A DNA stretch of 64,000 nt, taken from positions 1,984,001 to 2,048,000 of the forward strand of contig CP069419.1 of assembly GCA_017569285.1 (NCBI GenBank), given 5' to 3'. The DNA comes from Clostridiales bacterium (GTDB lineage Bacteria; Bacillota; Clostridia; Christensenellales; Aristaeellaceae). The translations under genes and the position numbers were made by a program. This document shows positions 1-7,309 of this stretch, in pieces. Under the pieces are notes generated by a model. The model saw nothing but the letters and a program-made list of their open reading frames with translations, did no database searches and was not told the origin of the DNA. Position 1 is the stretch's first letter. Every line of letters begins with the position of its first letter.

Positions 1-1
1 C

Positions 2-985
2 GAGGCCCGGGAAGTGATCAGTTTCCTGATGTCCCGGTACGGCGGGACGGAAGGTCCGCTGACTTATCCGGTGATCACCAAAGCCGGAGGAGAGAATATC
101 GGGTATGTCCAGATGGTTCCGCTGGAAGACGGTACCTGGGAGATCGGCTACCACATTGCGAAACGCCGCACCGGAAACGGCTATGCCACCGAAGCGGTCC
201 GGGCATTCCTGCCGGTGATGGCGGAGACACTCGGAATCGGTACGGTATACGGGATCTGCCTGACGGAGAACGCGGCGTCCCGGCATGTGCTGGACAAATG
301 CGGATTCATGCCGGAGTCCGAAGGCACCGGGGATTACCAGGGTGAGCAGCGGGAAGTATACAGAAGCGTCTGGAAAGCGGGTGCGGCGGAAAACAGGACA
401 CTGGACTGGTACCGGGAAAACGCGGAGGCATTTATCGCCAACACGGGCAAGGTGGATATGTCAGCGCATTACAATTCGTTCCTGGAGCTGGTTCCCTCCG
501 GCGGATATGTCATGGACCTGGGCTGCGGAGCCGGAAGCGCTTCGCTGTACTTCACGCAGAACGGATACCGGGTACTGGCGGTGGACGGGTGCGCGGAATT
601 CTGCGAGCATACCCGGCAGCGTGCGGGATGCGAAGCCCGCAATATGCGGTTTGATGAACTGGATTACACAGACACCTTTGACGGAATCTGGGCCTGTGCT
701 TCCCTGCTGCATGTGCGGAAGGCGGACCTGCCGGGGGTGCTTCGGCTGATTCACCGGGCTTTGAAGAAGGACGGTGTGTTCTACGCGTCGTTCAAATACG
801 GGGAAGATGAAAGAAACAAAAACGGAAGGGAATTCTCCGACTTTACGGAGGAATCACTCCGGGTCCTGCTGGATGAGGCAGGCGGATTCCGGATCAAAAG
901 CATATGGCATACCCATGACGCCCGCCCCGAAAGGGCGGATGAGCTCTGGGTCAATGTGATCTGCCTGGCGGAGAAGGATGCGTAA
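2..985 (+). CDS. GNAT acetyltransferase-SAM methyltransferase fusion (5' partial)
   Basis: The reading frame is open from the window edge, so the true start lies upstream. The first ~115 visible codons are the C-terminal part of a RimJ/RimL-type GNAT domain, with the acetyl-CoA loop RRTGNGYATEAV and a terminal strand with NAASRHVLDKCGF. After a short linker comes a class I methyltransferase of the TehB/UbiE kind, with SAM motif I VMDLGCGAGSAS and the acidic residue in VLAVDG. The protein may acetylate one small molecule or N-terminus and methylate another; the substrates cannot be read. It sits 11 bases before another GNAT gene, so the two are probably co-transcribed. The two-domain reading is secure, the function is not. 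Confidence 0.8.
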   Translation, partial: EAREVISFLMSRYGGTEGPLTYPVITKAGGENIGYVQMVPLEDGTWEIGYHIAKRRTGNGYATEAVRAFLPVMAETLGIGTVYGICLTENAASRHVLDKCGFMPESEGTGDYQGEQREVYRSVWKAGAAENRTLDWYRENAEAFIANTGKVDMSAHYNSFLELVPSGGYVMDLGCGAGSASLYFTQNGYRVLAVDGCAEFCEHTRQRAGCEARNMRFDELDYTDTFDGIWACASLLHVRKADLPGVLRLIHRALKKDGVFYASFKYGEDERNKNGREFSDFTEESLRVLLDEAGGFRIKSIWHTHDARPERADELWVNVICLAEKDA

Positions 986-996
986 TTCTGAGGTGA

Positions 997-1440
997 ATGA
1001 TGATGGTACAGCTGGAGCAGGTAACCAAAGAGAATATTGACGCGGTGCTTGCGCTGGATGTAAATGAGGACCAGAAGGGCTTTGTTTCCTCCACGGCCGA
1101 ATCCCTGGCCCAGGCATACGCATATTCCTTCACGGCGTTCCCGTTTGCGGTATCGGATGACGGGAAAATTGTTGGTTTTATCATGATGGGATTCTATGAG
1201 GAAAAGAATTATTACACCCTGTGGAAGCTGCTGATCGACCGGAAATACCAGCACCGGGGTTACGGCCGGAAAGCACTGGAGCTGGGCATTGCGTTCCTGA
1301 AGGAATGGTATGGTGTTTCGGCAGTCTTTACAGGTGTGTCGCCGGGGAATACCGCGGCGAAGAACCTGTACCGGTCCATGGGGTTCCGGGAAACCGGGCT
1401 GTTTGAGAACAACATGGAAGAAATGCGCCTGGACTGCTGA
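997..1440 (+). CDS. GNAT family N-acetyltransferase, diamine acetyltransferase-like
   Basis: This 147-residue protein is a single GNAT domain of normal family length. The acetyl-CoA pyrophosphate loop is visible as QHRGYGRKAL near residue 85, followed by NTAAKNLYRSMGF, the usual beta6/alpha4 end. The overall pattern resembles SpeG/BltD-type polyamine acetyltransferases, but substrate assignment is inference. A GAGGTG ribosome site lies just before a run of ATG codons at 1000-1006, so the start could be any of three adjacent methionines. It follows the GNAT-methyltransferase gene by 11 bases. Confidence 0.85.
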   Translation: MMMVQLEQVTKENIDAVLALDVNEDQKGFVSSTAESLAQAYAYSFTAFPFAVSDDGKIVGFIMMGFYEEKNYYTLWKLLIDRKYQHRGYGRKALELGIAFLKEWYGVSAVFTGVSPGNTAAKNLYRSMGFRETGLFENNMEEMRLDC

Positions 1441-1474
1441 AAAAAATAACGGGAGAAATTTCTGTAAAAAACGC

Positions 1475-1505
1475 TTGACCCTGACGCTGCGTCATACTTT
1501 ATGAT
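1475..1505 (+). promoter_or_regulatory. MerR-type promoter with 19-bp spacer and dyad operator
   Basis: TTGACC (1475-1480) and TATGAT (1500-1505) are separated by 19 bp, the over-long spacing that MerR-family activators correct by twisting DNA. The spacer carries the perfect dyad TGACGC-T-GCGTCA (1482-1494). The regulator gene starts 32 bases downstream, so autoregulation is the natural reading. Confidence 0.8.
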
Positions 1506-1536
1506 GGGTTCACCACGAGGAAGGGAGGCAGGCACT

Positions 1537-2268
1537 ATGATGACGGTTCATGAGGTCAGCTGGCTGACAGGCGTGAGTATACGCACCCTGCAGTACTATG
1601 ACCGGATTGGCTTGCTGCCGCCGGCGAAATATACGGATGCGGGCTACCGGCTGTATGACGATGCGGCCCTGGAAACCCTGCAGCAGATTCTCCTGTTCCG
1701 GGAACTGGAGCTCCCGCTGAAGGACATCGGGCGGATCATCCACAATCCGTCCTTTGACCGGCAGAAGGCACTGGACCAGCAGATTGAACTGCTGGAGCTG
1801 AAGAAGGAGCACCTGGACAGCCTGATCACCCTCGCACGTGTAATCAGGACATCAGGAGGAAAATCAAAGATGGATTTTTCAGCATTTGACACAAAGAAGC
1901 TGGATGAGTATGCTGCCCGGGCCAAAGAGGCCTGGGGAGATACCCCTGCGTATCAGGAGTATGAGCAGAAGGCCGGGGGAAGGTCTGCGGAAGAAAATGC
2001 GGACCTGAACCGGCAGATGATGGATATCTTCGCGGAGTTCGGCGCGGTCCGGGATACGGATCCCGCTTCCGGAAATGCCCGGGCTTTGGTCCGGAAACTG
2101 CAGGATTTCATCTCCGCCCATTACTATACCTGCACGGACCGGATCCTGGCGGGACTGGGACAGATGTATGCCGCCGGAGGAGAGATGACGGAAAACATCG
2201 ACCGCGCCGGCGGGAAAGGCACGGCGGAGTTTGCTGCCCGGGCGATCCGTCTGTACTGCGGGAAATAA
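1537..2268 (+). CDS. MerR family transcriptional regulator with TipAS antibiotic-recognition domain
   Basis: The 243-residue protein has an N-terminal MerR winged helix-turn-helix (VHEVSWLTGVSIRTLQYYDR), a central dimerisation coiled coil (about residues 75-115) and a C-terminal TipAS-like helical domain of about 120 residues. TipAS domains bind thiopeptides or other peptide-like antibiotics, so it may sense a drug and activate its own promoter. The ATG at 1537 is chosen because it follows AAGGGAGG, and because an in-frame ATG at 1501 lies inside the -10 element. No efflux or resistance gene follows directly; the nearest downstream gene on this strand is the XRE regulator. Confidence 0.87.
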   Translation: MMTVHEVSWLTGVSIRTLQYYDRIGLLPPAKYTDAGYRLYDDAALETLQQILLFRELELPLKDIGRIIHNPSFDRQKALDQQIELLELKKEHLDSLITLARVIRTSGGKSKMDFSAFDTKKLDEYAARAKEAWGDTPAYQEYEQKAGGRSAEENADLNRQMMDIFAEFGAVRDTDPASGNARALVRKLQDFISAHYYTCTDRILAGLGQMYAAGGEMTENIDRAGGKGTAEFAARAIRLYCGK

Positions 2269-2279
2269 GAACCATATGA

Positions 2280-2321
2280 AAAGCGGGACACTGTCGATGC
2301 GGCAGTGCCCCGCTGGTTTTT
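2280..2321 (+). terminator. Rho-independent terminator after the MerR gene
   Basis: A GC-rich hairpin with arms AGCGGG(G)CACTG and CAGTGCCCCGCT is followed by a run of seven T residues. It lies between the convergent MerR and YdeI-like genes. Confidence 0.75.
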
Positions 2322-2328
2322 TTACGGA

Positions 2329-2907
2329 TTATTTATAATATTTTTCAATTCCGCCGTAGCCGATGATCAGCTTGTTTTCCCGGGTTTTCCGGATGAAGTT
2401 GTCCAGGCGCTTCCGAAACTCCTCCGGCCGTTTCCGGGCATCATCAATATAGGCGATCCGGATTCTCCGGTAGGATTCCGTGAAGGAATTGTAATGGCAC
2501 CATGCAGTATCATCCCGGCGAATCTCGGAGAGGATGTCTTCCGGGAAAACATATTCAGCGGTGAGAATCTTCTCCACGGAAGGACGGACCTTCGGGTGGA
2601 TCAGTCCCCGTGCGTCCAGCCAGATCAGGCGTTCGATGTTCGGCCGGGAATAGGAGCTTTTCGGGTTCCGGGGCGTGAAATGCCGGCCCTGGTGAAGTGA
2701 ATCGATTCTCCTGGCGGTGCTGTCAATCCAGCCGAAGCACAGGGCTTCCTCCACCGCGTCATTGTAGGAAAGGCTGGCTTCACCCGATGCTTTCGTCGGG
2801 AATACGAACCAGACATCCGCGGCGGTTTCAAAATGGGATGACAGCCAGTTCCGCCATTCCTGCCGGTCCGCGGTATAAAACAGGTTTTCCGCTTTCAGGT
2901 CCGCCAT
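2329..2907 (-). CDS. YdeI/OmpD-associated family protein
   Basis: This 192-residue protein matches the YdeI/OmdA family in length and pattern: an N-terminal region with EWRNWLSSHFETAADVWFVF, the conserved YNDAVEEALCFGWIDS, and a basic C-terminal segment ending RKTRENKLIIGYGGIEKYY. Family members have been linked to resistance to some cationic peptides and bacteriocins, but the biochemical role is not settled. The ATG at 2907 follows GGAGAAG. It is transcribed alone, convergent with the MerR gene. Confidence 0.8.
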   Translation of the reverse strand: MADLKAENLFYTADRQEWRNWLSSHFETAADVWFVFPTKASGEASLSYNDAVEEALCFGWIDSTARRIDSLHQGRHFTPRNPKSSYSRPNIERLIWLDARGLIHPKVRPSVEKILTAEYVFPEDILSEIRRDDTAWCHYNSFTESYRRIRIAYIDDARKRPEEFRKRLDNFIRKTRENKLIIGYGGIEKYYK

Positions 2908-2940
2908 ATTCTTCTCCGATCATTCAGGGTTCAATGATAC

Positions 2941-2971
2941 TTGACCGGATATCCGATCCGGGTGGTACAAT
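2941..2971 (+). promoter_or_regulatory. Candidate promoter with 19-bp spacer and partial dyad
   Basis: TTGACC (2941-2946) and TACAAT (2966-2971) are 19 bp apart, with inverted arms CCGGAT/ATCCGG (2945-2950, 2956-2961) between them. The geometry resembles a MerR-controlled promoter. The next gene on this strand starts about 240 bases downstream; the interval holds no convincing gene. Confidence 0.45.
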
Positions 2972-3219
2972 AGCATTGTATTATGAAACATGCGGAAAAA
3001 CAATCCAGCCGGCAGATCATGCGGCCGCCCCGCATTCCGGCGGAAAAAAGGCCTGTTTTCCGCATAAAACCGGCAGTTGCAACCAGCGGTTGCGGAATTT
3101 CAAGCTCCGTTTGATAGCCTGCAACAGCCCGATCGGGTAATCTGGCCCTGCACCCGGAAAGCGAACCGCACCGGTTCGGAAACCGGGACATGACCAAATT
3201 GAGAAAGGCGGAACCCCCT

Positions 3220-4200
3220 ATGATTTTTGCGGACAAATTAATGGATCTCAGGAAAAAGAACGGTTGGTCCCAGGAGGAACTGGCGGAGAAGCTGAACGTC
3301 AGCCGGCAGGCAGTATCCAAGTGGGAAAGCGCACAGTCGGTGCCGGATATGAGCCGGATTATCCAGCTGTCAGAGCTGTTCGGTGTCAGTACGGATTACC
3401 TGCTGAAGGATGAAATGGAGCAGGCGGAGGTTTCCCCGGAAACCGCACCGGACAGCCTGATCCGGACTGTGGATATGGAAGAAGCCAACGCGTTCCTGAA
3501 GACCAAGGAAGAGAACTCCCGCCGGGTGGCCCTGGGCGTGCTGCTCTGCATCCTCTCCCCGGTCGCGCTGATCCTGCTGGGCGGCGCGCAGGCGATGGGC
3601 CTGCTGGACTGGTCAGAGAATATGGCAGGCGGAATCGGACTGGTGGTGATGATGCTGATGATCATCCCCGCGGTCGGGATGCTTGTGGTATCCAATCTCC
3701 GGATTTCCCGCTTTGAATATATGGAAAAGGAACCGTTTGAAACCCTGTACGGCGTTACCGGAATGGTGAAAGACCGGAAGGAGAAATTCCAGCCGGTCCA
3801 CACCCGGTACATGATGACCGGTATCATGCTGTGCATCGCGTCCACCATTCCGCTGTTCATCAGCCTGGTTTTCGGCAACGGGGAGAACTTCCTGCAGGTG
3901 GTGGGAATCGCATCCATCCTGCTGCTGGCGGCCATCGGCGTGATGCTGATCATCCGCGTGTCCATCATCTGGGGAAGCTACCAGCAGCTGCTGGAAGAGG
4001 GCGATTACACCCGTGAGAACAAGGAAAGCAACGGAAAGATCGGCCTTATCAGCGGCGCTTACTGGTGCGTGATTGCCGCGGCCTACCTGGCCTGGAGCTT
4101 CATCGGAGACAGCTGGAAAATCAGCTGGGTGATCTGGCCGGTTGCCGGCGTCCTCTTCGGCGCGGTGATTGGCATTACAAAAGCGCTCCGGAAGCGGTAA
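3220..4200 (+). CDS. XRE-family helix-turn-helix regulator with C-terminal membrane domain
   Basis: Residues 1-65 form a Cro/C1-type DNA-binding domain (KNGWSQEELAEKLNVSRQAVSKWE). Residues ~105-326 contain about six hydrophobic segments typical of integral membrane helices, so this is a membrane-tethered regulator. Such proteins are common in clostridia and are thought to sense envelope conditions or partner proteins; the signal here is unknown. The ATG at 3220 is preferred over one ten codons upstream because AAAGGCGG lies about eight bases before it. It is transcribed alone and ends at a strong terminator. Confidence 0.85.
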   Translation: MIFADKLMDLRKKNGWSQEELAEKLNVSRQAVSKWESAQSVPDMSRIIQLSELFGVSTDYLLKDEMEQAEVSPETAPDSLIRTVDMEEANAFLKTKEENSRRVALGVLLCILSPVALILLGGAQAMGLLDWSENMAGGIGLVVMMLMIIPAVGMLVVSNLRISRFEYMEKEPFETLYGVTGMVKDRKEKFQPVHTRYMMTGIMLCIASTIPLFISLVFGNGENFLQVVGIASILLLAAIGVMLIIRVSIIWGSYQQLLEEGDYTRENKESNGKIGLISGAYWCVIAAAYLAWSFIGDSWKISWVIWPVAGVLFGAVIGITKALRKR

Positions 4201-4235
4201 GCCTCCGGAACGCCATGGCATACAAACTGTTTTGT

Positions 4236-4263
4236 ACCGATCCGGTTACGGATCGGTTTTTTC
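4236..4263 (+). terminator. Terminator of the XRE gene; loop holds the convergent stop codon
   Basis: A nine-base-pair perfect stem (ACCGATCCG/CGGATCGGT) closes a GTTA loop and is followed by TTTTTT. The loop base triplet at 4246-4248 is the stop codon (TAA on the minus strand) of the convergent metallo-beta-lactamase gene. Confidence 0.88.
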
Positions 4264-5370
4264 TCTGCCGCTGCAGAGGAAGGTCGTGAATCCCAGGTTA
4301 TATACGGTGATCTGCCGGCCGAAGAATTCCGTGGGTTTTCCCTCCGCTTTCCCGTCTACAATGGCCTGCGCTCCTTCGCGAAGCCGCGGGATGCAGTCCG
4401 GGGAAAGGGGAATATCCGAATGGGAAGGCCAGATTTCATCAAACCCGCCGGTCATTTTCTCCAGTTTTTCCAGACTGGCAATATAATCCTTCATATTCCG
4501 GCGCTCACCGAACATGAAGATCCGTCCGTGCTCCTGGATCGGGTCCCCGCTGATCAGTATCCGGCGGCTGATATCCAGCACCGCGATGCTTCCGGGAGTA
4601 TGCCCGGGGAGATGGATGATCTTCAGCTTCCGGCTGCCCAGGTCGATTTCATCGCCGTCCTGTACCGGGATCACCCGGCCGCTTTTCCCGGACTGGTGGT
4701 AGTGCGGTTCATCCGCCGGATGCATGTAAACCGATTCAAACTCATCATTGCCGCCGGTATGGTCCTGGTCCGCATGGGTATTGAGCAGCATCACCGGAAG
4801 GCCGGTCAGCGCGGACGCGATTTCCTTCGCGTGGCGGACGGTCATCCCGGTATCGATCAGCAGCGCTTTTTCGGTGCCCTTCAGCAGGAAGAACCGGACC
4901 ATTCCGTTCTCGATCCGCCAGGTATCCCCGTCCACCGGAACGACGACCGCGCCGTACTGCTTTCCGCAGCCGCTGCAGATCCCGGTATGGACGGAGACGA
5001 TATGGCCGCATTCGCTGCAGGTCCACTGGTCCCGTTCGTTTTCCAGGAAGGCTTCCATGCCGAGCTCCCGGATATCCCGCAGGTTTTTCGCGGGGGATTC
5101 GTACAGCGGATATTTGGAAGTGTAGCGGTTCTGCTTTTCCATTACGTCTTCGCAGGGATAATCCGGGCATTCATCGCAGAATTCATAGCCGTTCTTCTTC
5201 CGCTTTTCGCAGAAAATGATGCCGCATCGGTACGCGCAGAACTCCGGCTTGTTCTCGTTGGGGCCATGGCATCCCGGGCAGGGGTTTTCTTCCGCCTGCG
5301 CGCGCTTGCACAGGCTGCAGTCCAGGCCGCAGGGGGCAATCATATCAGCGGTAATAAAAGCCGGTTTCAT
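4246..5370 (-). CDS. DUF3795-zinc ribbon-metallo-beta-lactamase fusion protein
   Basis: The 374-residue protein has three parts. Residues ~10-85 are a Cys-rich DUF3795 domain (CGLDCSLC, CPGCHG, FCDECPDYPC). Residues ~115-140 hold two CxxC pairs (CSECGH, CSGCGK) that look like a zinc ribbon or rubredoxin-like knuckle. Residues ~150-360 are a metallo-beta-lactamase fold with the metal motif THADQDH, a later PGHTPGS and an SGD strand. The enzyme part is expected to be a hydrolase or flavo-diiron-like redox protein of unknown substrate. AAGGAG precedes the ATG. The fusion itself is clear; function is not. Confidence 0.85.
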   Translation of the reverse strand: MKPAFITADMIAPCGLDCSLCKRAQAEENPCPGCHGPNENKPEFCAYRCGIIFCEKRKKNGYEFCDECPDYPCEDVMEKQNRYTSKYPLYESPAKNLRDIRELGMEAFLENERDQWTCSECGHIVSVHTGICSGCGKQYGAVVVPVDGDTWRIENGMVRFFLLKGTEKALLIDTGMTVRHAKEIASALTGLPVMLLNTHADQDHTGGNDEFESVYMHPADEPHYHQSGKSGRVIPVQDGDEIDLGSRKLKIIHLPGHTPGSIAVLDISRRILISGDPIQEHGRIFMFGERRNMKDYIASLEKLEKMTGGFDEIWPSHSDIPLSPDCIPRLREGAQAIVDGKAEGKPTEFFGRQITVYNLGFTTFLCSGREKTDP

Positions 5371-5395
5371 TTTTCCACACTCCTTGCTGAAAAAG

Positions 5396-5424
5396 ATTAT
5401 ACCAGAATGCCGGGCAGCAGAAAA
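5396..5424 (-). promoter_or_regulatory. Promoter of the DUF3795-MBL gene, overlapping the upstream terminator tail
   Basis: On the minus strand TTTTCT (5419-5424) and an extended -10, TGG-TATAAT (5396-5401), are 17 bp apart. The -35 coincides with the T-tract of the terminator at 5423-5456. Confidence 0.5.
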
Positions 5425-5456
5425 GCGGCAGGAAGACGGTGTTCTTCCTGCCGCTT
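5423..5456 (-). terminator. Terminator of the PadR/DUF2812 operon
   Basis: A 14-bp perfect stem (AAGCGGCAGGAAGA and its complement) with a six-base loop is followed on the minus strand by CTTTTCT. It lies just after the last gene of the operon. Confidence 0.8.
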
Positions 5457-5479
5457 GCTGTATGTTTCCGGTGCGGTGA

Positions 5480-5677
5480 TTACTTCCCGGCTTTTTCCTT
5501 CCGATGGATCCGGATGAGATTGAGGACGTTGCCCAATGCGACGAACAGCAGGCCGAAAGTCAGGAAGGTCCGGGATGCATTTTCATCCAGGATGGAAACG
5601 AGGATAAAGGCGATGCCGGCAATCCCGAGGACCAGAATGGCAATCGTCATGGAGGTTTTGTACAGTTTCCCGTTCAT
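5480..5677 (-). CDS. Small two-helix membrane protein
   Basis: This 65-residue protein has two hydrophobic segments (about residues 9-29 and 37-54) and a short basic C-terminal tail (RIHRKEKAGK). No family is recognised. It is the last gene of an operon led by a PadR regulator and a DUF2812 membrane protein, 24 bases after the latter, with a GAGAAAAAG-like ribosome site. It may act with the DUF2812 protein in the membrane, which is inference from position. Confidence 0.7.
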   Translation of the reverse strand: MNGKLYKTSMTIAILVLGIAGIAFILVSILDENASRTFLTFGLLFVALGNVLNLIRIHRKEKAGK

Positions 5678-5701
5678 TTCTTTTTCTCCTTATATGGCGG
5701 C

Positions 5702-6208
5702 TTATTCGTGCAGCAGCCGTTCTTTTTCCAGGGATTCCTTCTTGCCGTGGATCCGGCCCAGCGCGTACATCAGCAGGGTCGCGCACAGCAGGTTGATCCA
5801 TCCGGCCCGGGACGGGCTGAAAACATTCATGAAGCCGATGAGCAGGTTCGCACCGCCGATGGCTGCGAGGACCTTGCCGATCTTGTCCAGGTGGCCGATC
5901 CTGGAATCGATGTCGGAGAACAGGTCAAACGGGCCGTCCTCCGTCTTTTTGCGGAAGTAGATCCACATCATCATCCGGCCGATGTATTCCGCGCCGGTTT
6001 CCTCCATGAAGGAGACGTAGGACTCATCAAACGCGTGCATTTCCGTCCGCACGTTGTACTCGCCCGGCTCACAGCGGACAAAATGGTAGGAAGCGAATCC
6101 AACGCTTTCCAGCACCCAGCCGTTCATAGCCATTTCGTTCAGCCAGTCCTCTTCCTTATCAAACTCCCATACCCAGAACCATTTCCGGACTGTTTTCCTG
6201 CTTTCCAT
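5702..6208 (-). CDS. DUF2812 domain-containing membrane protein
   Basis: The 168-residue product starts with the DUF2812 signature (KWFWVWEFDKEEDWLNEM, then GWVLESVGFASYHF) and ends with two hydrophobic segments. DUF2812 genes are typically found next to PadR regulators, as here, and the pair is thought to respond to envelope stress or drugs. The ATG at 6208 is chosen because GGAGGA lies ten bases upstream and the frame overlaps the end of the PadR gene if extended. Its biochemical role is unknown. Confidence 0.83.
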   Translation of the reverse strand: MESRKTVRKWFWVWEFDKEEDWLNEMAMNGWVLESVGFASYHFVRCEPGEYNVRTEMHAFDESYVSFMEETGAEYIGRMMMWIYFRKKTEDGPFDLFSDIDSRIGHLDKIGKVLAAIGGANLLIGFMNVFSPSRAGWINLLCATLLMYALGRIHGKKESLEKERLLHE

Positions 6209-6212
6209 CTCT

Positions 6213-6527
6213 TTATTCCTCCGCCAATACTCTCTCTCCGTTGTCCGCAAGCTCCCGCAGGCGCGCCACCTCTCCGCGCAGTACCTGCATCCCTTTCTCC
6301 GTCAGTTTATATTCCTTGCGCCGGCTTTCATCCTCTGCCGGGAGCTGGATAATCCAGCCCTTTGAGCACAGCGCGTTCAGGGCGCCGTACAGCGTTCCGG
6401 CCGCCAGGTGAACCCGCCCACGGGACAGCTCCTCCGTCAGCTGCATAATGCCGTAGCCATGCCGGGGCCGGACCAGGGACAGGAGAATGTAGTAGGTGGA
6501 TTCTGTCAACGCAAATCCGTCTGCCAT
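6213..6527 (-). CDS. PadR family transcriptional regulator
   Basis: The 104-residue protein is a full-length PadR winged helix: YYILLSLVRPRHGYGIMQLTEE, then GTLYGALNALCSKGWI and the wing EDESRRKEYKLTEKG. PadR proteins are usually repressors released by a ligand. It is the first gene of a three-gene operon with the DUF2812 protein and a small membrane protein. Its promoter holds two matched palindromes that are very likely its own operators, so negative autoregulation is expected. Confidence 0.93.
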   Translation of the reverse strand: MADGFALTESTYYILLSLVRPRHGYGIMQLTEELSRGRVHLAAGTLYGALNALCSKGWIIQLPAEDESRRKEYKLTEKGMQVLRGEVARLRELADNGERVLAEE

Positions 6528-6549
6528 GTTCTCACCTCATTCATTGGTT

Positions 6550-6572
6550 GATATATCGTCAACCGATATATC
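6550..6572 (-). promoter_or_regulatory. PadR operator, proximal site
   Basis: Perfect inverted repeat GATATATCG-N5-CGATATATC between the -10 element and the PadR start codon. It shares its TATATCG-N5-CGATATA core with the distal site; the two centres are 31 bp apart, about three helical turns. Confidence 0.75.
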
Positions 6573-6580
6573 GTAATTGG

Positions 6581-6609
6581 ATTATATCGCCAGCCGATAT
6601 AAATGTCAA
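6581..6609 (-). promoter_or_regulatory. PadR operon promoter with embedded distal operator
   Basis: On the minus strand the -35 TTGACA (6604-6609) and -10 TATAAT (6581-6586) are perfect consensus with a 17-bp spacer. The palindrome TATATCG-N5-CGATATA (6583-6601) fills the spacer, so a bound repressor would block polymerase. Confidence 0.85.
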
Positions 6610-6698
6610 GCATTTTATACAGGATTTTTTCCGGCGCGCGGCGAATAACAGAAAAATTCATATTCCGGCGCTGCCGGGAGGATCCGAGGTGAAGGGAA

Positions 6699-7301
6699 AT
6701 GGCGAACCTGATTGTGGTATGCGGCCCCCAGGCGGTGGGAAAGATGACCGTGGCGGAGAGCCTGCGGGACAAGCTCCGGTATAACATGATGATGAATCAC
6801 GACAGCATTGAACTGTCGGACCGGATCTTCGGCTTTGCCACGCCGGCCCAGAAGGAACTCAACGAGGATATCCGGGAGAAGGTATTCGCACTGGCGGTCA
6901 AGCATAATGTGGACCTGATCTTTACTTATGTCTGCGCGTTTGACGAGCCGGAGGAGCGGGAGTACCTGACCGGGCTGAAGGACATGTTTGAGAAGGACGG
7001 CGGTCATTTCTACTTCATTGAGCTTTCCGCCGATCTTGAAACCCGCATCGCACGGAACGAGACGCCGCACCGGATGGAGCGGAAAGCCTCCAAGCTGGAC
7101 GTGGCCTGGAGCAGGGCAGACCTCCTGAGGAGCGACGCACGGTACCGGCTGAATACATCGGAGGGTGAAACCTGGTTTGAAAACCACCTGAAGATCGACA
7201 ATACCCGTCTGGAACCGGATCAGGTTGCGGACAGGGTGATCGAGGAGTACCACCTGGTGCCGAACGAAAAGGATGAGAAGGAATACCGCTACGGCGTGTG
7301 A
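6699..7301 (+). CDS. P-loop kinase-like protein
   Basis: This 200-residue protein starts with a Walker A motif (VVCGPQAVGKMT, residues ~6-17), and resembles small nucleoside or shikimate-kinase-like P-loop enzymes. Conserved features after it include a possible Walker B (VDLIFTYVCAFD) and an arginine-rich lid (ADLETRIARNETPHRMERK). The substrate is not evident. GAGGTGAAGGG precedes the ATG. The stop codon nearly abuts the following nucleotidyltransferase, so the two are probably co-translated. Confidence 0.75.
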   Translation: MANLIVVCGPQAVGKMTVAESLRDKLRYNMMMNHDSIELSDRIFGFATPAQKELNEDIREKVFALAVKHNVDLIFTYVCAFDEPEEREYLTGLKDMFEKDGGHFYFIELSADLETRIARNETPHRMERKASKLDVAWSRADLLRSDARYRLNTSEGETWFENHLKIDNTRLEPDQVADRVIEEYHLVPNEKDEKEYRYGV

Positions 7302-7309
7302 GGAATGAA

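Noticed and set aside
2697-3140. A 147-codon plus-strand frame through the YdeI-like gene start and its upstream region
   Set aside because: It crosses a supported gene and a promoter, and has no ribosome site or family.
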